DNA from: Inhella sp.
GTDB lineage: Bacteria > Pseudomonadota > Gammaproteobacteria > Burkholderiales > Burkholderiaceae_C
DNA: 35,649 nt
Assembly (NCBI RefSeq): GCF_027532025.1
Contig: NZ_JAPZSY010000044.1
Coordinates: 1 to 35,649 of the forward strand
Reading direction: 5' to 3'
Shown here: one piece after another, positions 10,262 through 18,510 of the stretch
Numbering within the stretch: position 1 is the stretch's first letter
Layout of the letters: the number at the start of each line of letters is the position of its first letter
The notes under the pieces: model-generated
Told to the model about the DNA's origin: nothing
The model's input: the letters and a program-made list of their open reading frames with translations, nothing else
Databases searched by the model: none
Made by a program: the position numbers and the translations under genes

Positions 10262-10875
10262 AGCGGCGGGGCTGGCTGCTGGCCGCAGGCGCGCTGGGGG
10301 CTGGGGGTGTTCTCCGGCCCGCGCACGCCGGTGCGCAGTTGGAAGAGCCGCTGGCCGACTCCGTTCGCTCGGCGCTGAACGCGGCCGTCAGCGAGCGCGC
10401 ACCGCCGAAATGGCGGCACGACCGCATCGAAGACCGCCTCGCCTACCTGAACTGGTTGGGCGAGATGGGCGAGCGGCTGCGGCGGCGCAAGCCGGAGCGT
10501 CAGACGCGCATCGAGTTTTTGGAGACCCTCTGGTACGAATGCAAGCGTGCCGGATTGGAGCCGGCCCTGGTGCTGGGCCTGATCCAGGTGGAGAGTGGGT
10601 TTCGCAAGTACGCGATCAGCAGCGTGGGGGCCCGGGGCTACATGCAGGTGATGCCGTTCTGGGCGCGGCTCATTGGCAATGGACAGGTGGCCAAGCTGTT
10701 CCATTTGCAGACGAACTTGCGTTTTGGCTGCGTCATCCTGCGGCACTACCTGGACCTCGAGCGGGGCAACCTGTTCATGGCCTTGGGGCGCTACAACGGC
10801 AGCCGTGGCAAGGCGGAGTACCCCAACTTGGTGATGGGCGCGCGCCGGCAGTGGTTGATGCCGGGGCAGACCTGA
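10258..10875 (+). CDS. Small lytic transglycosylase (SLT domain), exported
   Basis: 205 residues from the GTG at 10258, which overlaps the preceding stop as GTGA and follows GGAGG (10248-10252). The N-terminus [17 protein letters not shown] ending PAHAGA is a signal peptide; the twin arginine makes Tat export conceivable, Sec equally so. The SLT fold starts near residue 85: TRIEFLETLWYECKRAGLEP, then LVLGLIQVESGFRKYAISS with the catalytic glutamate E112, GARGYMQVMPFW, and a late ALGRYNGS motif. Such enzymes cleave murein glycan strands with formation of 1,6-anhydro-muramyl ends in the periplasm. Coupling to proS and DUF418 says little about its specific role. Confidence 0.88.
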   Translation: MKRRGWLLAAGALGAGGVLRPAHAGAQLEEPLADSVRSALNAAVSERAPPKWRHDRIEDRLAYLNWLGEMGERLRRRKPERQTRIEFLETLWYECKRAGLEPALVLGLIQVESGFRKYAISSVGARGYMQVMPFWARLIGNGQVAKLFHLQTNLRFGCVILRHYLDLERGNLFMALGRYNGSRGKAEYPNLVMGARRQWLMPGQT

Positions 10876-10877
10876 GC

Positions 10878-11624
10878 TCAGTGCACCGGGCCGGGCGGGC
10901 GCTCGGGTTGGAGCGCGCGTGCGTCGGCTTGGTCCATCTCGGCGGCGGTCATCACCGCTTCACGCCATAACCGGGCGGGGATGAAGGTGCGCAATTGCTG
11001 CAGGGCGCGCTCCACCAAGGCGGGCGCCAGCGCGTGGCCCACGTGGGGCAGCACATCGGCGGTGATGTCCGCGCCCAGGGCCAACCAGGCTTGGGCGGCA
11101 TCCACCACGTGGGCGTAAGGCACGACGTCGTCTTGCTTGCCGTGCAGCAGGTGCAAGGTGCAACCCTCGGGGGCGCTGACCGGGCGGCCCAAGGGCGCGG
11201 CGCCAAAGCTCAGCACGCGCCCCGCCAGGGCGGGCTCGGTCAACACGGCCTCCAAGGCCATTTGTCCGCCTTGCGAATACCCGGCCAAGGCCACGCGCTC
11301 CCAGGACAAGTCGTAGCGCTGCGCCCAAGCTCGCACGGTGGCGATGAAGCCGGGCAGGGCGATCGCCAGTGCGGCGGCAGGGTCGGTGCCGTCGGCATCG
11401 AACCACCGATGGCCTTCCACCGCCGCGCTGGGCAATCGCTGGGGCGCGTTCAGGGCCACGACGGCGGCCTGCGGGTACTGGGCGCGCAGGGCCTGGGCCA
11501 GGCCGTCCATTTGCCCGGCGTGCGCGCCATCCCCGTGGAACAACAGGAACAGCAGCTCCACCGGCCCTTGCGCAGGCAGCAGGGGCTGGGTGTGGGCGTC
11601 TTCGGCCCCGGGGGGTGGCGTCAC
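10878..11624 (-). CDS. Phospholipase/carboxylesterase-family alpha/beta hydrolase (YpfH-like)
   Basis: 248 residues from the GTG at 11624, which overlaps the pyrF stop as GTGA. This start gives [20 protein letters not shown] followed by the first core strand [20 protein letters not shown]; longer upstream reading is out of frame with pyrF and not hydrolase-like. The catalytic triad is readable: nucleophile S117 in GYSQGG, D165 in [10 protein letters not shown] and H197 in PHVGHAL. The family includes bacterial carboxylesterases with broad short-chain ester specificity; the natural substrate is unknown. No signal peptide, so cytosolic. It is convergent with the transglycosylase gene, only 2 bp apart, and co-transcribed with pyrF. 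Confidence 0.85.
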   Translation of the reverse strand: MTPPPGAEDAHTQPLLPAQGPVELLFLLFHGDGAHAGQMDGLAQALRAQYPQAAVVALNAPQRLPSAAVEGHRWFDADGTDPAAALAIALPGFIATVRAWAQRYDLSWERVALAGYSQGGQMALEAVLTEPALAGRVLSFGAAPLGRPVSAPEGCTLHLLHGKQDDVVPYAHVVDAAQAWLALGADITADVLPHVGHALAPALVERALQQLRTFIPARLWREAVMTAAEMDQADARALQPERPPGPVH

Positions 11625-12436
11625 CGGGCGGCCTGCAGTTGGTCGCGCGTGGCCAGGGCCACGGCGCGGGCTTGTTCCGCAAAGTCTGTCCGTTGGCGGC
11701 CGGCGTACAAGATGGCGCGGCTGCTGTTGACCAGCACCGACCCCTGGCCATTCGCCTGCACGGTGGCCACGGCATCGCCGCCCTGGGCGCCCACGCCGGG
11801 CACCAGCAGCGGCACGGTGGGGGCCAGCTCGCGCACGCGGGCCAGCTCGCGCGGGTAGGTGGCGCCCACCACCAGGCCCACCTGGCCCTCGATGCGGTTC
11901 CATTCGGTTTGCGCGCGCCGGGCCAATTCTTCAAACAGGCGGGGCTGCCCGTCCACGTCGGCCAAGCGCTGCATTTGGAAGTCGTCGCCGCCCGGGTTGC
12001 TGGTGCGGCAGAGCACGAACACGCCACGGTCTTGCCAAGAGAGGAAGGGCTCGATGGTGTCGAAGCCCATGTAGGGCGACAGGGTCACGGCGTCGGCCTC
12101 GAAGCGCTCGAAGGCCTCGCGGGCGTACAGGGTGGCGGTGGCGCCGATGTCGCCGCGCTTGGCGTCCAGCACCACGGGCACCTGTGGCGCCTTGGCGCGG
12201 ATGTGACGGATGACGCGCAGCAGTTGGTCTTCGGCGCCGGCGGCGGCGAAGTAGGCGATCTGCGGCTTGAAGGCCGCGGCCAGATCGGCCGTGGCGTCGA
12301 CGATGGCGCAGCAAAAGTCGGCGATGCGCCGCGCGTCGCCCTGCCAGTCGCCAGGGAACTTGCTCGGGTCGGGGTCCAAGCCCACACAGAGCAGGGAGTC
12401 GCGGGTGGCGGCGTTCAGGCGGTCGGCAAAGCGCAT
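11621..12436 (-). CDS. pyrF: Orotidine 5'-phosphate decarboxylase PyrF
   Basis: 271 residues from the ATG at 12436 ([20 protein letters not shown]). It decarboxylates OMP to UMP, the last step of de novo pyrimidine synthesis. The motif [13 protein letters not shown] carries the catalytic Asp/Lys pair (D91, K93, D96), and [13 protein letters not shown] near the N-terminus marks the longer bacterial subgroup of about 270 residues. In-frame ATGs at 12466 and 12475 would add 10-13 residues but would leave under 35 bp to the divergent GNAT gene, so the shorter form is preferred; none of the starts has a clear ribosome binding site. The stop overlaps the next gene's GTG. Confidence 0.92.
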   Translation of the reverse strand: MRFADRLNAATRDSLLCVGLDPDPSKFPGDWQGDARRIADFCCAIVDATADLAAAFKPQIAYFAAAGAEDQLLRVIRHIRAKAPQVPVVLDAKRGDIGATATLYAREAFERFEADAVTLSPYMGFDTIEPFLSWQDRGVFVLCRTSNPGGDDFQMQRLADVDGQPRLFEELARRAQTEWNRIEGQVGLVVGATYPRELARVRELAPTVPLLVPGVGAQGGDAVATVQANGQGSVLVNSSRAILYAGRQRTDFAEQARAVALATRDQLQAAR

Positions 12437-12498
12437 CGGGAGCAGCAAGGACTGGGAGTGGCGCATTGTCGCCATCGCGGCCCGGCTATGGTTCGGCC

Positions 12499-13341
12499 AT
12501 GGACGTGCTGCTCACCCCCCGCCTGCGCCTGCGTTGGTTCCGTCCTGACGATGCCGAGTTCGTCCTCGGCCTGATCAACGAACCCGCGTGGATCTCTGGC
12601 ATCCGCGACAGCGGCGTGCGCGACGTCGACGCCGCCCGCGCCTGGGCGCAAGCGCGCCTCATCGACCCCTATTGGCAGGTGGGCCACGGCTTTTGGCTGG
12701 TGGAGCGGCGCTCTGACGCCGAGCCCCTGGGCCTGTGCGGCCTCTTCAAGCGCGACAGCCTGCCCCTGCCCGACCTGGGCTACGGCCTGGCCACGCGCCA
12801 CGCCGGCCAGGGCTACGCCCGCGAAGCCGCCCGCGCCTGCCTGGCCTACGCCCAGCGCGTGCTGGGCCGCGACGAGTTGCTGGCCATCACCTCGCCCACC
12901 AACGGGCCCAGCATGGCCTTGCTGGAAGACCTGGGCTTTGTGCGCGAGGGCGAGCGCGTGGGCGACGACGGCCCCACGGTGGACTGGCGCTGGCGCGCCG
13001 ATCCACCGCGACCGCAAGACGACGCCGCGCTGGCGGCCGACTTGGTGCGACGCTTTTGGGCCTGCCAGGTGCCCGATGCCGACGGAGTGCACGCGTTGGC
13101 GGCCTTGCCGGCTTTGTGCACGGCCGAGGCGCAGTTGCCGGGCCCCGGTGGGACGGTGCTGAGCGTGCGCGAATTCGTCGAGGCCAGCGGCGTGATTCCT
13201 GGGGCTTGGGTCGCCGAGTTGCCTTGCGTCCGCTTGGTCGATGACCATGACAGCGCGGTCGTTACCTTGGGCCCCTGGCGACATGAGTTGCGAATCGACT
13301 GCGAGAGGCGATGGCGGATGACGCGGCTTTTGCCGTGTTGA
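12499..13341 (+). CDS. Two-domain protein: GNAT N-acetyltransferase plus an unassigned C-terminal domain
   Basis: 280 residues from the ATG at 12499. Residues about 1-170 form a RimJ/RimL-like GNAT domain: [17 protein letters not shown] at the start, then [20 protein letters not shown] with the acetyl-CoA loop pattern (R/Q-x-x-G-x-G/A), and [20 protein letters not shown] near its end. Residues about 180-280 are a separate domain with [13 protein letters not shown] and [20 protein letters not shown], possibly a small beta-rich domain; I do not recognise it. A degraded copy of this domain without the GNAT part lies at 21433-21778. The acetyl acceptor is unknown. The 262 bp to the next gene hold only two short hairpins (13512-13540) and no gene. 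Confidence 0.85.
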   Translation: MDVLLTPRLRLRWFRPDDAEFVLGLINEPAWISGIRDSGVRDVDAARAWAQARLIDPYWQVGHGFWLVERRSDAEPLGLCGLFKRDSLPLPDLGYGLATRHAGQGYAREAARACLAYAQRVLGRDELLAITSPTNGPSMALLEDLGFVREGERVGDDGPTVDWRWRADPPRPQDDAALAADLVRRFWACQVPDADGVHALAALPALCTAEAQLPGPGGTVLSVREFVEASGVIPGAWVAELPCVRLVDDHDSAVVTLGPWRHELRIDCERRWRMTRLLPC

Positions 13342-13603
13342 CGGCCTCCAAGCCCTCGTGGGCTGGGCTTGTTGCAGAGGCCAGGGCGCTGGCGCTCGAC
13401 CCAGGGCGATGACCCCGTGATGGCCCGGTGCAGGCCGTGCCCACCCAGGCGTTCGCGCCAGCTGGAAACGTTTCAAGCCTTGACCCCTTCGGAAACCTAG
13501 GGTTTTCCTGACCCCAAAGCTTGGGGCTCGAAGCGCGAGCCCGGCCAAACCCCACAAGTGCACCGGCAGAATGCGCGCCACAAAAAACAGGGGGATCCTT
13601 TGT

Positions 13604-14122
13604 ATGTCGACCCATGCCGACCCGCGTTACGCACCGCCTACTGCGCAGGTGGCCGATGTACCGGCCACCGAGAGTGCGCTAGCCGGGCGGGGCATCCGCC
13701 TGGTGGCCGCCATCGTGGACGGCATCGTGCTGTTCGCGGTCTATTGGGCCGTGACGCAGATCCCGGCGATAGGCACTTGGGTTGAAGCCGAAACGGCGGC
13801 GAGCAGCACGAGCGTGCTTGGCTTTGCACCGCTGTCAACGCTTTTCAGTTTCGCCCTTTTCCTGATCGTGCAGGGCTGGCTTTTGGTGGCACGCGGTCAG
13901 ACGGTGGGCAAGATGTGTTTCAAGCTGCGCATCGAGCGCAGCGACGGCAGCAAGCCCGATGCCTGGCGTTTGCTCGGACTGCGCTATGGCATTGGCTACT
14001 TGGCCGCCGTGAATTGGGTTGCTGTCATCGTCTACAGCCTGGTCGACTCGCTGCTGATCTTTCGCGACTCGCGCAAGTGTCTTCATGACTCGATCGCCGA
14101 CACGCGGGTGATCCAGCTCTGA
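13604..14122 (+). CDS. RDD family membrane protein (first gene of the MoxR cluster)
   Basis: 172 residues from the ATG at 13604, 9 bp after AGGGGG (13589-13594). The soluble N-terminus DPRYAPPTAQVADV resembles the NPYxxPxAxV motif found at the N-termini of several small membrane-protein families. The RDD domain begins AGRGIRLVAAIVDGIVLFAV with the conserved Arg and Asp of the name, followed by two further hydrophobic segments (about 75-100 and 140-165) and VARGQTVGKMCFKLRI, the usual RDD loop (G-x-T-x-G-K). RDD proteins are small inner-membrane proteins; some are linked to ion exchange, but no function follows here. It heads a run of eight overlapping genes. Confidence 0.85.
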   Translation: MSTHADPRYAPPTAQVADVPATESALAGRGIRLVAAIVDGIVLFAVYWAVTQIPAIGTWVEAETAASSTSVLGFAPLSTLFSFALFLIVQGWLLVARGQTVGKMCFKLRIERSDGSKPDAWRLLGLRYGIGYLAAVNWVAVIVYSLVDSLLIFRDSRKCLHDSIADTRVIQL

Positions 14123-14826
14123 GCGCGAACTCCAGCCGCCAGGTCGACACCCTGGCCCGGGTCGAGGCGCCCGAGGGCATCGTGCTCTCGCTGCGGCCTG
14201 CCGGGCTGGTAGCGCGCAGCATGGCCTTCTTGGTCGACTTGCTCATCCGCATCGGCCTGTATATCGGCCTGGCCATGGTGCTGGGGGCGATGGGGGGCTT
14301 GGGGCGCGGATTGTTGTTGGTGGCGTTCTTCAGCATCGAGTGGCTCTACCCCATCGTGTTTGAGCTGAGCCGCTGGGGGGCCACGCCCGGTAAGCGCACG
14401 CTGGGTCTTCGGGTGGTGATGGACACCGGCTTGCCCATCACCCCGGCGGCCTCGTTCACGCGCAACCTGCTGCGCGTGGCCGACTTTCTGCCGCTGCTCT
14501 ATGGCTTTGGCATCGTCTCCATGCTGCTGAACTCGGAGTGCAAGCGACTCGGCGACCTGGCTGCCGGCACGCTGGTGGTGCACGAACGGCCGGTGGGCGT
14601 GCATGACGCGCCGCCGGCGGCGGAGGGTCTGGTCCCTGCCAAACCGCTCGACCTGCGGGAGCAGGCGGCCATCCTGGCCTGGGCCGGTCGCGCGCGCCGC
14701 CTCACGCCGGCGCGGCTTGAGGAACTGGCGCAGCTTGCCGCACCGGTGCTGCCGGCCGAGCCGCCTGGCCCGGCCGCGCCGCGTCTGCTCGGCGTGGCCC
14801 ATTGGCTGCTGGGGCGCAGGACATGA
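14119..14826 (+). CDS. RDD family membrane protein, probable CTG start
   Basis: 235 residues if translation starts at the CTG at 14119, which overlaps the previous stop as CTGA. The first in-frame GTG is at 14182 and the first ATG at 14221, but the segment VDTLARVEAPEGIVLSLRPA, much of it before 14182, matches the N-terminus usual in this RDD subfamily (LDT...VETPEGI.L.LRPAG), so the frame must be read from upstream; the frame is closed by a TGA at 14086-14088. The RDD core has RSMAFLVDLLIRIGLYIG, GATPGKRTLGLRVVMDTG and CKRLGDLAAGTLVVHERP, with three or more membrane segments, then a cytosolic Ala/Pro/Leu-rich tail (about 170-235). Function unknown. Confidence 0.8.
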   Translation: MSANSSRQVDTLARVEAPEGIVLSLRPAGLVARSMAFLVDLLIRIGLYIGLAMVLGAMGGLGRGLLLVAFFSIEWLYPIVFELSRWGATPGKRTLGLRVVMDTGLPITPAASFTRNLLRVADFLPLLYGFGIVSMLLNSECKRLGDLAAGTLVVHERPVGVHDAPPAAEGLVPAKPLDLREQAAILAWAGRARRLTPARLEELAQLAAPVLPAEPPGPAAPRLLGVAHWLLGRRT

Positions 14827-15791
14827 CGCCGCTTCACTTCGAGGCCGAGTACCGCCCGCTATGGGACGGGCTGGCCGAGCAATTGCAGCTGGCCCGGCAG
14901 GGCAAGCCGGTGGATGCGGCCTTGCTCGCCGCGCGCTACCGCCGTGTCTGCGAGAACCTGGCGCTGGCGCAGTCGCGCGCTTACCCGGTGCACTTGCTGG
15001 CGCGGCTTGAACAACTGGCCAACGAGGCGCACCAGCTCGTCTACCGCCGGCAGGACTACGGCTTGCACCGTTTCGGTCTGCTGCTGCGCATCGAGCTGCC
15101 GCGTGCGGTGCGCGCTGAACGGCGCTGCGTGCTGCTGGCGCTGGCGCTTTTCGCCTTGCCCTTGCTGCTGTCGTTTGCCCTGTCCCGGCTGGAGCTCGAT
15201 TTCGCCTTGCGCCTGCTGGAAGCGGGCCGGCTGCGCGAGATGGAGAGCATGTACGCCGACGGCAACAAAGCCATGGGGCGCGAGCGCACCGCCGACGACG
15301 ACTGGGGCATGTTTGGCTATTACATCTTCAACAACATCGGCATCGGCTTTCGATGCTTCGGCGCCGGCGTCCTGGCCGGGGTGGGCAGCGCCTTCGTGTT
15401 GGTCTACAACGGCCTGGCCATCGGTGCTGTGCTCGGCCACCTGCAGCGTGTGGGGCTTGGGCACAACCTGTGGCCCTTCGTCGCCACCCACTCCGCGTTC
15501 GAGCTGACCGGCATCGTGCTGGCCGGCGCGGCCGGGCTGCGCCTGGGCTTGGGCTGGTTGTCGCCCGGGCGGCGCAGCCGGCTCGATGCGCTGCGCGCCG
15601 CCGCGCTGGCTGCCGTGCCGCTGGTCTACGCGGCGTTCTTCCTGCTCTTCGTGGCGGCTGCGGTGGAGGCCTTCTGGTCGCCTGCGGCGTGGATCTTGCC
15701 GGGCGTCAAGTACACGGTCGCCCTGCTGTGCTGGCTTCTGGTGCTGGGTTGGCTGCTCTTCATGGGCCGGGAAAAGTCTCATGCGCGTTGA
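14823..15791 (+). CDS. SpoIIM-family (DUF95) integral membrane protein
   Basis: 322 residues from the ATG at 14823, overlapping the previous stop as ATGA. A cytosolic N-terminal helical region (about 1-95, rich in Arg/Leu/Glu) precedes a first membrane segment CVLLALALFALPLLLSFALS, an extracytoplasmic loop with YADGNKAMGRERTADDDWGM, and the conserved core FGYYIFNNIGIGFRCFGAGV, VYNGLAIGAVLGHLQ and PFVATHSAFELTGIVLAGAA, followed by two further segments. This is the stage II sporulation M/DUF95 family, which in non-sporulating bacteria commonly lies beside RDD and MoxR genes. Five or six membrane passes suggest a structural or channel-like inner-membrane component; that is inference. Confidence 0.85.
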   Translation: MTPLHFEAEYRPLWDGLAEQLQLARQGKPVDAALLAARYRRVCENLALAQSRAYPVHLLARLEQLANEAHQLVYRRQDYGLHRFGLLLRIELPRAVRAERRCVLLALALFALPLLLSFALSRLELDFALRLLEAGRLREMESMYADGNKAMGRERTADDDWGMFGYYIFNNIGIGFRCFGAGVLAGVGSAFVLVYNGLAIGAVLGHLQRVGLGHNLWPFVATHSAFELTGIVLAGAAGLRLGLGWLSPGRRSRLDALRAAALAAVPLVYAAFFLLFVAAAVEAFWSPAAWILPGVKYTVALLCWLLVLGWLLFMGREKSHAR

Positions 15792-16524
15792 GGGCCTCGC
15801 CCTGGCGCTGCGCCTGCGCAGCCCGTTTGAGGCCTGCGACCTGGGAGCCGCGCTGGTGCGCGCGCACGCGGCCTCGCTATGGCGCTGTTTTGCGCCGCTG
15901 TACCTGGCGGTGGTGGTGCTGGCGCTCTGCCTGGTGGAAGTGCACGGCTGGCTGCCAGTGCTCGTCGTCTTCTGGCTCAAACCCTGGCTGGACCGCAGCC
16001 TGCTTTTTGTTCTGGCGCGCGCAGTGTTCGGCGAGTCCACGCGCTGGCTCGACCTCTGGCGCGAGCGTCGTCAAGTGCTCGGCGGCAGCCTGCTGCGCAC
16101 GCTGCTGTGGCGTCGCTTCTCACCCTGGCGCACCTGCACCCAGCCGGTGGAGCAGCTCGAGGGCCAGCGCGGCGCCGAACGGCGCGCCCGCGTGCGCCTG
16201 TTGCTGAGCGGCCAGCGCGGCGCGGCCACTGCGCTGCAAACCGCATTCGCGCAGGCTGAAGGCGTGCTTTGCTACGGACTGGTGGCGCTGATCTGGTGGT
16301 TCGCGCCGGAGAACCGCAGCAGCGAGATCAGCGACTGGCTATTCCGGAACAGCGGCACTTCAGACGGACTGCTGAGCCTGGACCTGGTGCTGGCGCTGAG
16401 CTACATGGCCGTGGTGCTGTTCCTCGAACCCTTCTTTGTGGCAGCAGGCTTTGCCATGTACCTGAACCGTCGCGTCGCGCTCGAAGCCTGGGACATCGAG
16501 CAGGAGTTCCGCCGTGCGTTTTAG
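15781..16524 (+). CDS. Integral membrane protein of the MoxR cluster, no assigned domain
   Basis: 247 residues from the ATG at 15781, overlapping the SpoIIM gene by 11 bp. I recognise no named domain, though proteins of this type occupy this place in related clusters. Hydrophobic segments lie at about 38-72 (FAPLYLAVVVLALCLVEVHG, then a second), about 165-182 (LCYGLVALIWWFAP) and about 203-228 (SLDLVLALSYMAVVLFLEPF), joined by an Arg-rich cytosolic loop (about 85-150). The loop may contact the soluble partners MoxR or DUF58; this is inference. No signal peptide. Confidence 0.75.
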   Translation: MRVEGLALALRLRSPFEACDLGAALVRAHAASLWRCFAPLYLAVVVLALCLVEVHGWLPVLVVFWLKPWLDRSLLFVLARAVFGESTRWLDLWRERRQVLGGSLLRTLLWRRFSPWRTCTQPVEQLEGQRGAERRARVRLLLSGQRGAATALQTAFAQAEGVLCYGLVALIWWFAPENRSSEISDWLFRNSGTSDGLLSLDLVLALSYMAVVLFLEPFFVAAGFAMYLNRRVALEAWDIEQEFRRAF

Positions 16525-17227
16525 CGGCTTGCTGCTGGCTTTGGTTTGTGGCCTTTCAAGCGCCGAACCGGCGCCGCCCGCCACGAGCGCTTCGGCCGTG
16601 CGCGCTGCGGCCAGCAGCGCGGCCGCGCACCCGCTGATGCCGGGCACCGAAACCACCAAGACCTTGCGCCTCAAGGACGCCCAAGGCACGAAGAAGACCG
16701 AGAAGCCGCAGCGGCCCAGCCCCTGGTGGGTCGGTCTGATGGAGAACCTGACCGGCGGCCTGCGGGTGGCCGTCTGGTTGGTGGGAGCTGGGCTTTTCGT
16801 GTGGGTGCTGCTGCGCCTGCGCGACTGGCTCCAGGCGCGCCGTGGCGGGGCAGCGCTCGCACCGCTGGCACCGACCCATGTCGGCAGCCTCGACATCCGC
16901 CCGGAAAGCCTGCCGACCGACGTGGGTGCGGCGGCCTGGCTGCTGTGGCAGCGCGGCGAGGCGCGCGCCGCCCTCTCGCTGCTCTACCGGGGTGCGCTCT
17001 CGCGCCTGGTGCACGGCCACGGCGTGCCGATTCGAGCCGCCAGTACCGAGCGCGAATGCCTGGCGCTTGCCGCGCCGCGCCTCGGCGCGTCGGCCCAGGT
17101 GTTTCTGCGGCAACTGGTGTCGAGCTGGCAGGCCGTTGCCTATGCCCAGCGCCCGGTGGAGTCGGCGCAGATGGAGGCGCTCTGCCAGGGCTTTGCGCTG
17201 CACCTGCCGGACGACCCGAGGCCATGA
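16514..17227 (+). CDS. DUF4129 domain protein
   Basis: 237 residues from the GTG at 16514 (MRFSGLLLALVCGLSSAEP), with AGGAG at 16502-16506; it overlaps the preceding gene by 11 bp. A signal peptide (about 1-18) leads to an Ala/Ser-rich extracytoplasmic stretch, one membrane segment at about 82-102 (LRVAVWLVGAGLFVWVLL), and a cytosolic DUF4129 domain (about 130-235) with AAAWLLWQRGEARAALSLLY, RGALSRLVHGHGVPI and STERECLALA. DUF4129 is a C-terminal helical domain frequent in MoxR/DUF58 neighbourhoods and in transglutaminase-like proteins; its biochemical role is not known. Its stop overlaps the start of the next gene as ATGA. Confidence 0.82.
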   Translation: MRFSGLLLALVCGLSSAEPAPPATSASAVRAAASSAAAHPLMPGTETTKTLRLKDAQGTKKTEKPQRPSPWWVGLMENLTGGLRVAVWLVGAGLFVWVLLRLRDWLQARRGGAALAPLAPTHVGSLDIRPESLPTDVGAAAWLLWQRGEARAALSLLYRGALSRLVHGHGVPIRAASTERECLALAAPRLGASAQVFLRQLVSSWQAVAYAQRPVESAQMEALCQGFALHLPDDPRP

Positions 17228-18510
17228 AGCGCGACTGGCTCATTCGCCTGCTGGTGCTGCTTGGCATCGGTCTGGGCGGCTGGTGGCTCACCACCCGAAC
17301 CGAGTGGGTCGAGACCGAGCGCGAGCGCCCGGCGCAGGGTGAGGCCCGCGACAACCCCGTGTTTGCTTTCGAGCTGCTGATGCGCGAACTCGGCCTGCGG
17401 GCTTCGCACCATGAGACGCTCGACGTGCTGCCCCCACCGGGGGCGAGGTTGGTGCTGTTATCGGGCGATTGGGCGTTGAACCCGACCTTGCCGACGCGAC
17501 TCGAGCGCTGGGTACAGCAAGGGGGGCATTTGGTGCTGACGCTCGATGCCGATTGGCAGGCGTCGAACTTGTTGCGCTGGGTGCCGGTCGAGACAGCGGA
17601 GATCCATCGAGCGCAGGCAAAGCGGCCGGTAGAGCCCTCGGAACCGGAAACAATGCCTGACTTTGGTTCGCCCGAGGAGGCCAAGGCATTTCTCAAGGCC
17701 ATCAAGGACCGGCGCGAGCCGCTGCACACCGCGCCGCCGCTGTGGGGCAGTGAGGCGGAACTGACCGCCTGCGGCCCATCCGTGCGGCTGTTCAAAAGCC
17801 TTCGCGTCACGCCCGGGCCGTCGTCACAGCCCCCCGAGTGGACGCTGACGCATGAGCTCCGCACGACCGCCGAGGCCGACGGCACCAGCCTGTGGTCAAC
17901 CCCAGCCCTGCGCGTGCGCGTCGGACAGGGCAGCGTGACCACACTCGAGGCCAGCAACGCGCTCTTCATGAACGGGGAAGCGCTGCGCTGTGACCACCCG
18001 TTGCTGCTGGCCGCTGCCGTTCAGGCCGAAGCCGGCGCCACGGTTTGGGTTTACCTCCACGAGAAGCGCGAGGCCTTGCTGCCCTGGTTGTGGCAGCAAG
18101 CGTGGATCGCCATCGTCATCGGCTTCCTGGCCTTGAGCCTTTGGCTGTGGCGTGCGGCCGTGCGCTTCGGGCCGCTGCAGCCGAGCGCCCCTCGCCTGCG
18201 GCGCTCGGTGGCCGAGCAGGTGCACGGCCTGGCTGCTTACCTGCGGCGCGGCAGCCCCGAAGCGCTGCTGGCAGCCGAGCAGCGCGCCCTCAACGACTTG
18301 GCAACACGCCGCTTGCACGGCTTCGCGCGCCTCGCCATGGCCGAGCGCGCGCAGGCCATCGCGGCGGCCACCGATCTGCCGGCGCACGACCTTGCGGTCG
18401 CGCTCACCGAGCGCTACTGCACCCGTGCGCGCTTGCCCAGCCAGCTGCTGCTGCTTGAAACCGCGCGCCGCCGTCTCCAACGAACCCTTCGCAAGGACCC
18501 CGCACCATGA
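17224..18510 (+). CDS. DUF4350 domain membrane protein
   Basis: 428 residues from the ATG at 17224. An N-terminal membrane anchor (about 6-22) precedes an extracytoplasmic DUF4350 region with DNPVFAFELLMRELGLRASH, LPPPGARLVLLSGDWALNP and WVQQGGHLVLTLDADW, the Rossmann-like pattern in which a long-chain gap in the sequence is followed by a regulatory-type sheet as in GldG-like domains. A second membrane segment lies at about 287-308 (QAWIAIVIGFLALSLWLWRA), then a cytosolic helical tail of about 110 residues (RRSVAEQVHGLAAYLRRGSP). Sandwiched between DUF4129 and MoxR, it could sense an envelope signal and pass it to the ATPase; this is inference. It overlaps both neighbours by 4 bp. Confidence 0.82.
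   Translation: MKRDWLIRLLVLLGIGLGGWWLTTRTEWVETERERPAQGEARDNPVFAFELLMRELGLRASHHETLDVLPPPGARLVLLSGDWALNPTLPTRLERWVQQGGHLVLTLDADWQASNLLRWVPVETAEIHRAQAKRPVEPSEPETMPDFGSPEEAKAFLKAIKDRREPLHTAPPLWGSEAELTACGPSVRLFKSLRVTPGPSSQPPEWTLTHELRTTAEADGTSLWSTPALRVRVGQGSVTTLEASNALFMNGEALRCDHPLLLAAAVQAEAGATVWVYLHEKREALLPWLWQQAWIAIVIGFLALSLWLWRAAVRFGPLQPSAPRLRRSVAEQVHGLAAYLRRGSPEALLAAEQRALNDLATRRLHGFARLAMAERAQAIAAATDLPAHDLAVALTERYCTRARLPSQLLLLETARRRLQRTLRKDPAP

Noticed and set aside
13512-13540. Two adjacent hairpins (CCCCAA/TTGGGG and GCTCG/CGAGC) as a terminator of the GNAT gene
   Set aside because: Short stems, 3-5 base loops and no T run; they lie 170 bp after the stop. They might still have a role, but a terminator is not supported.
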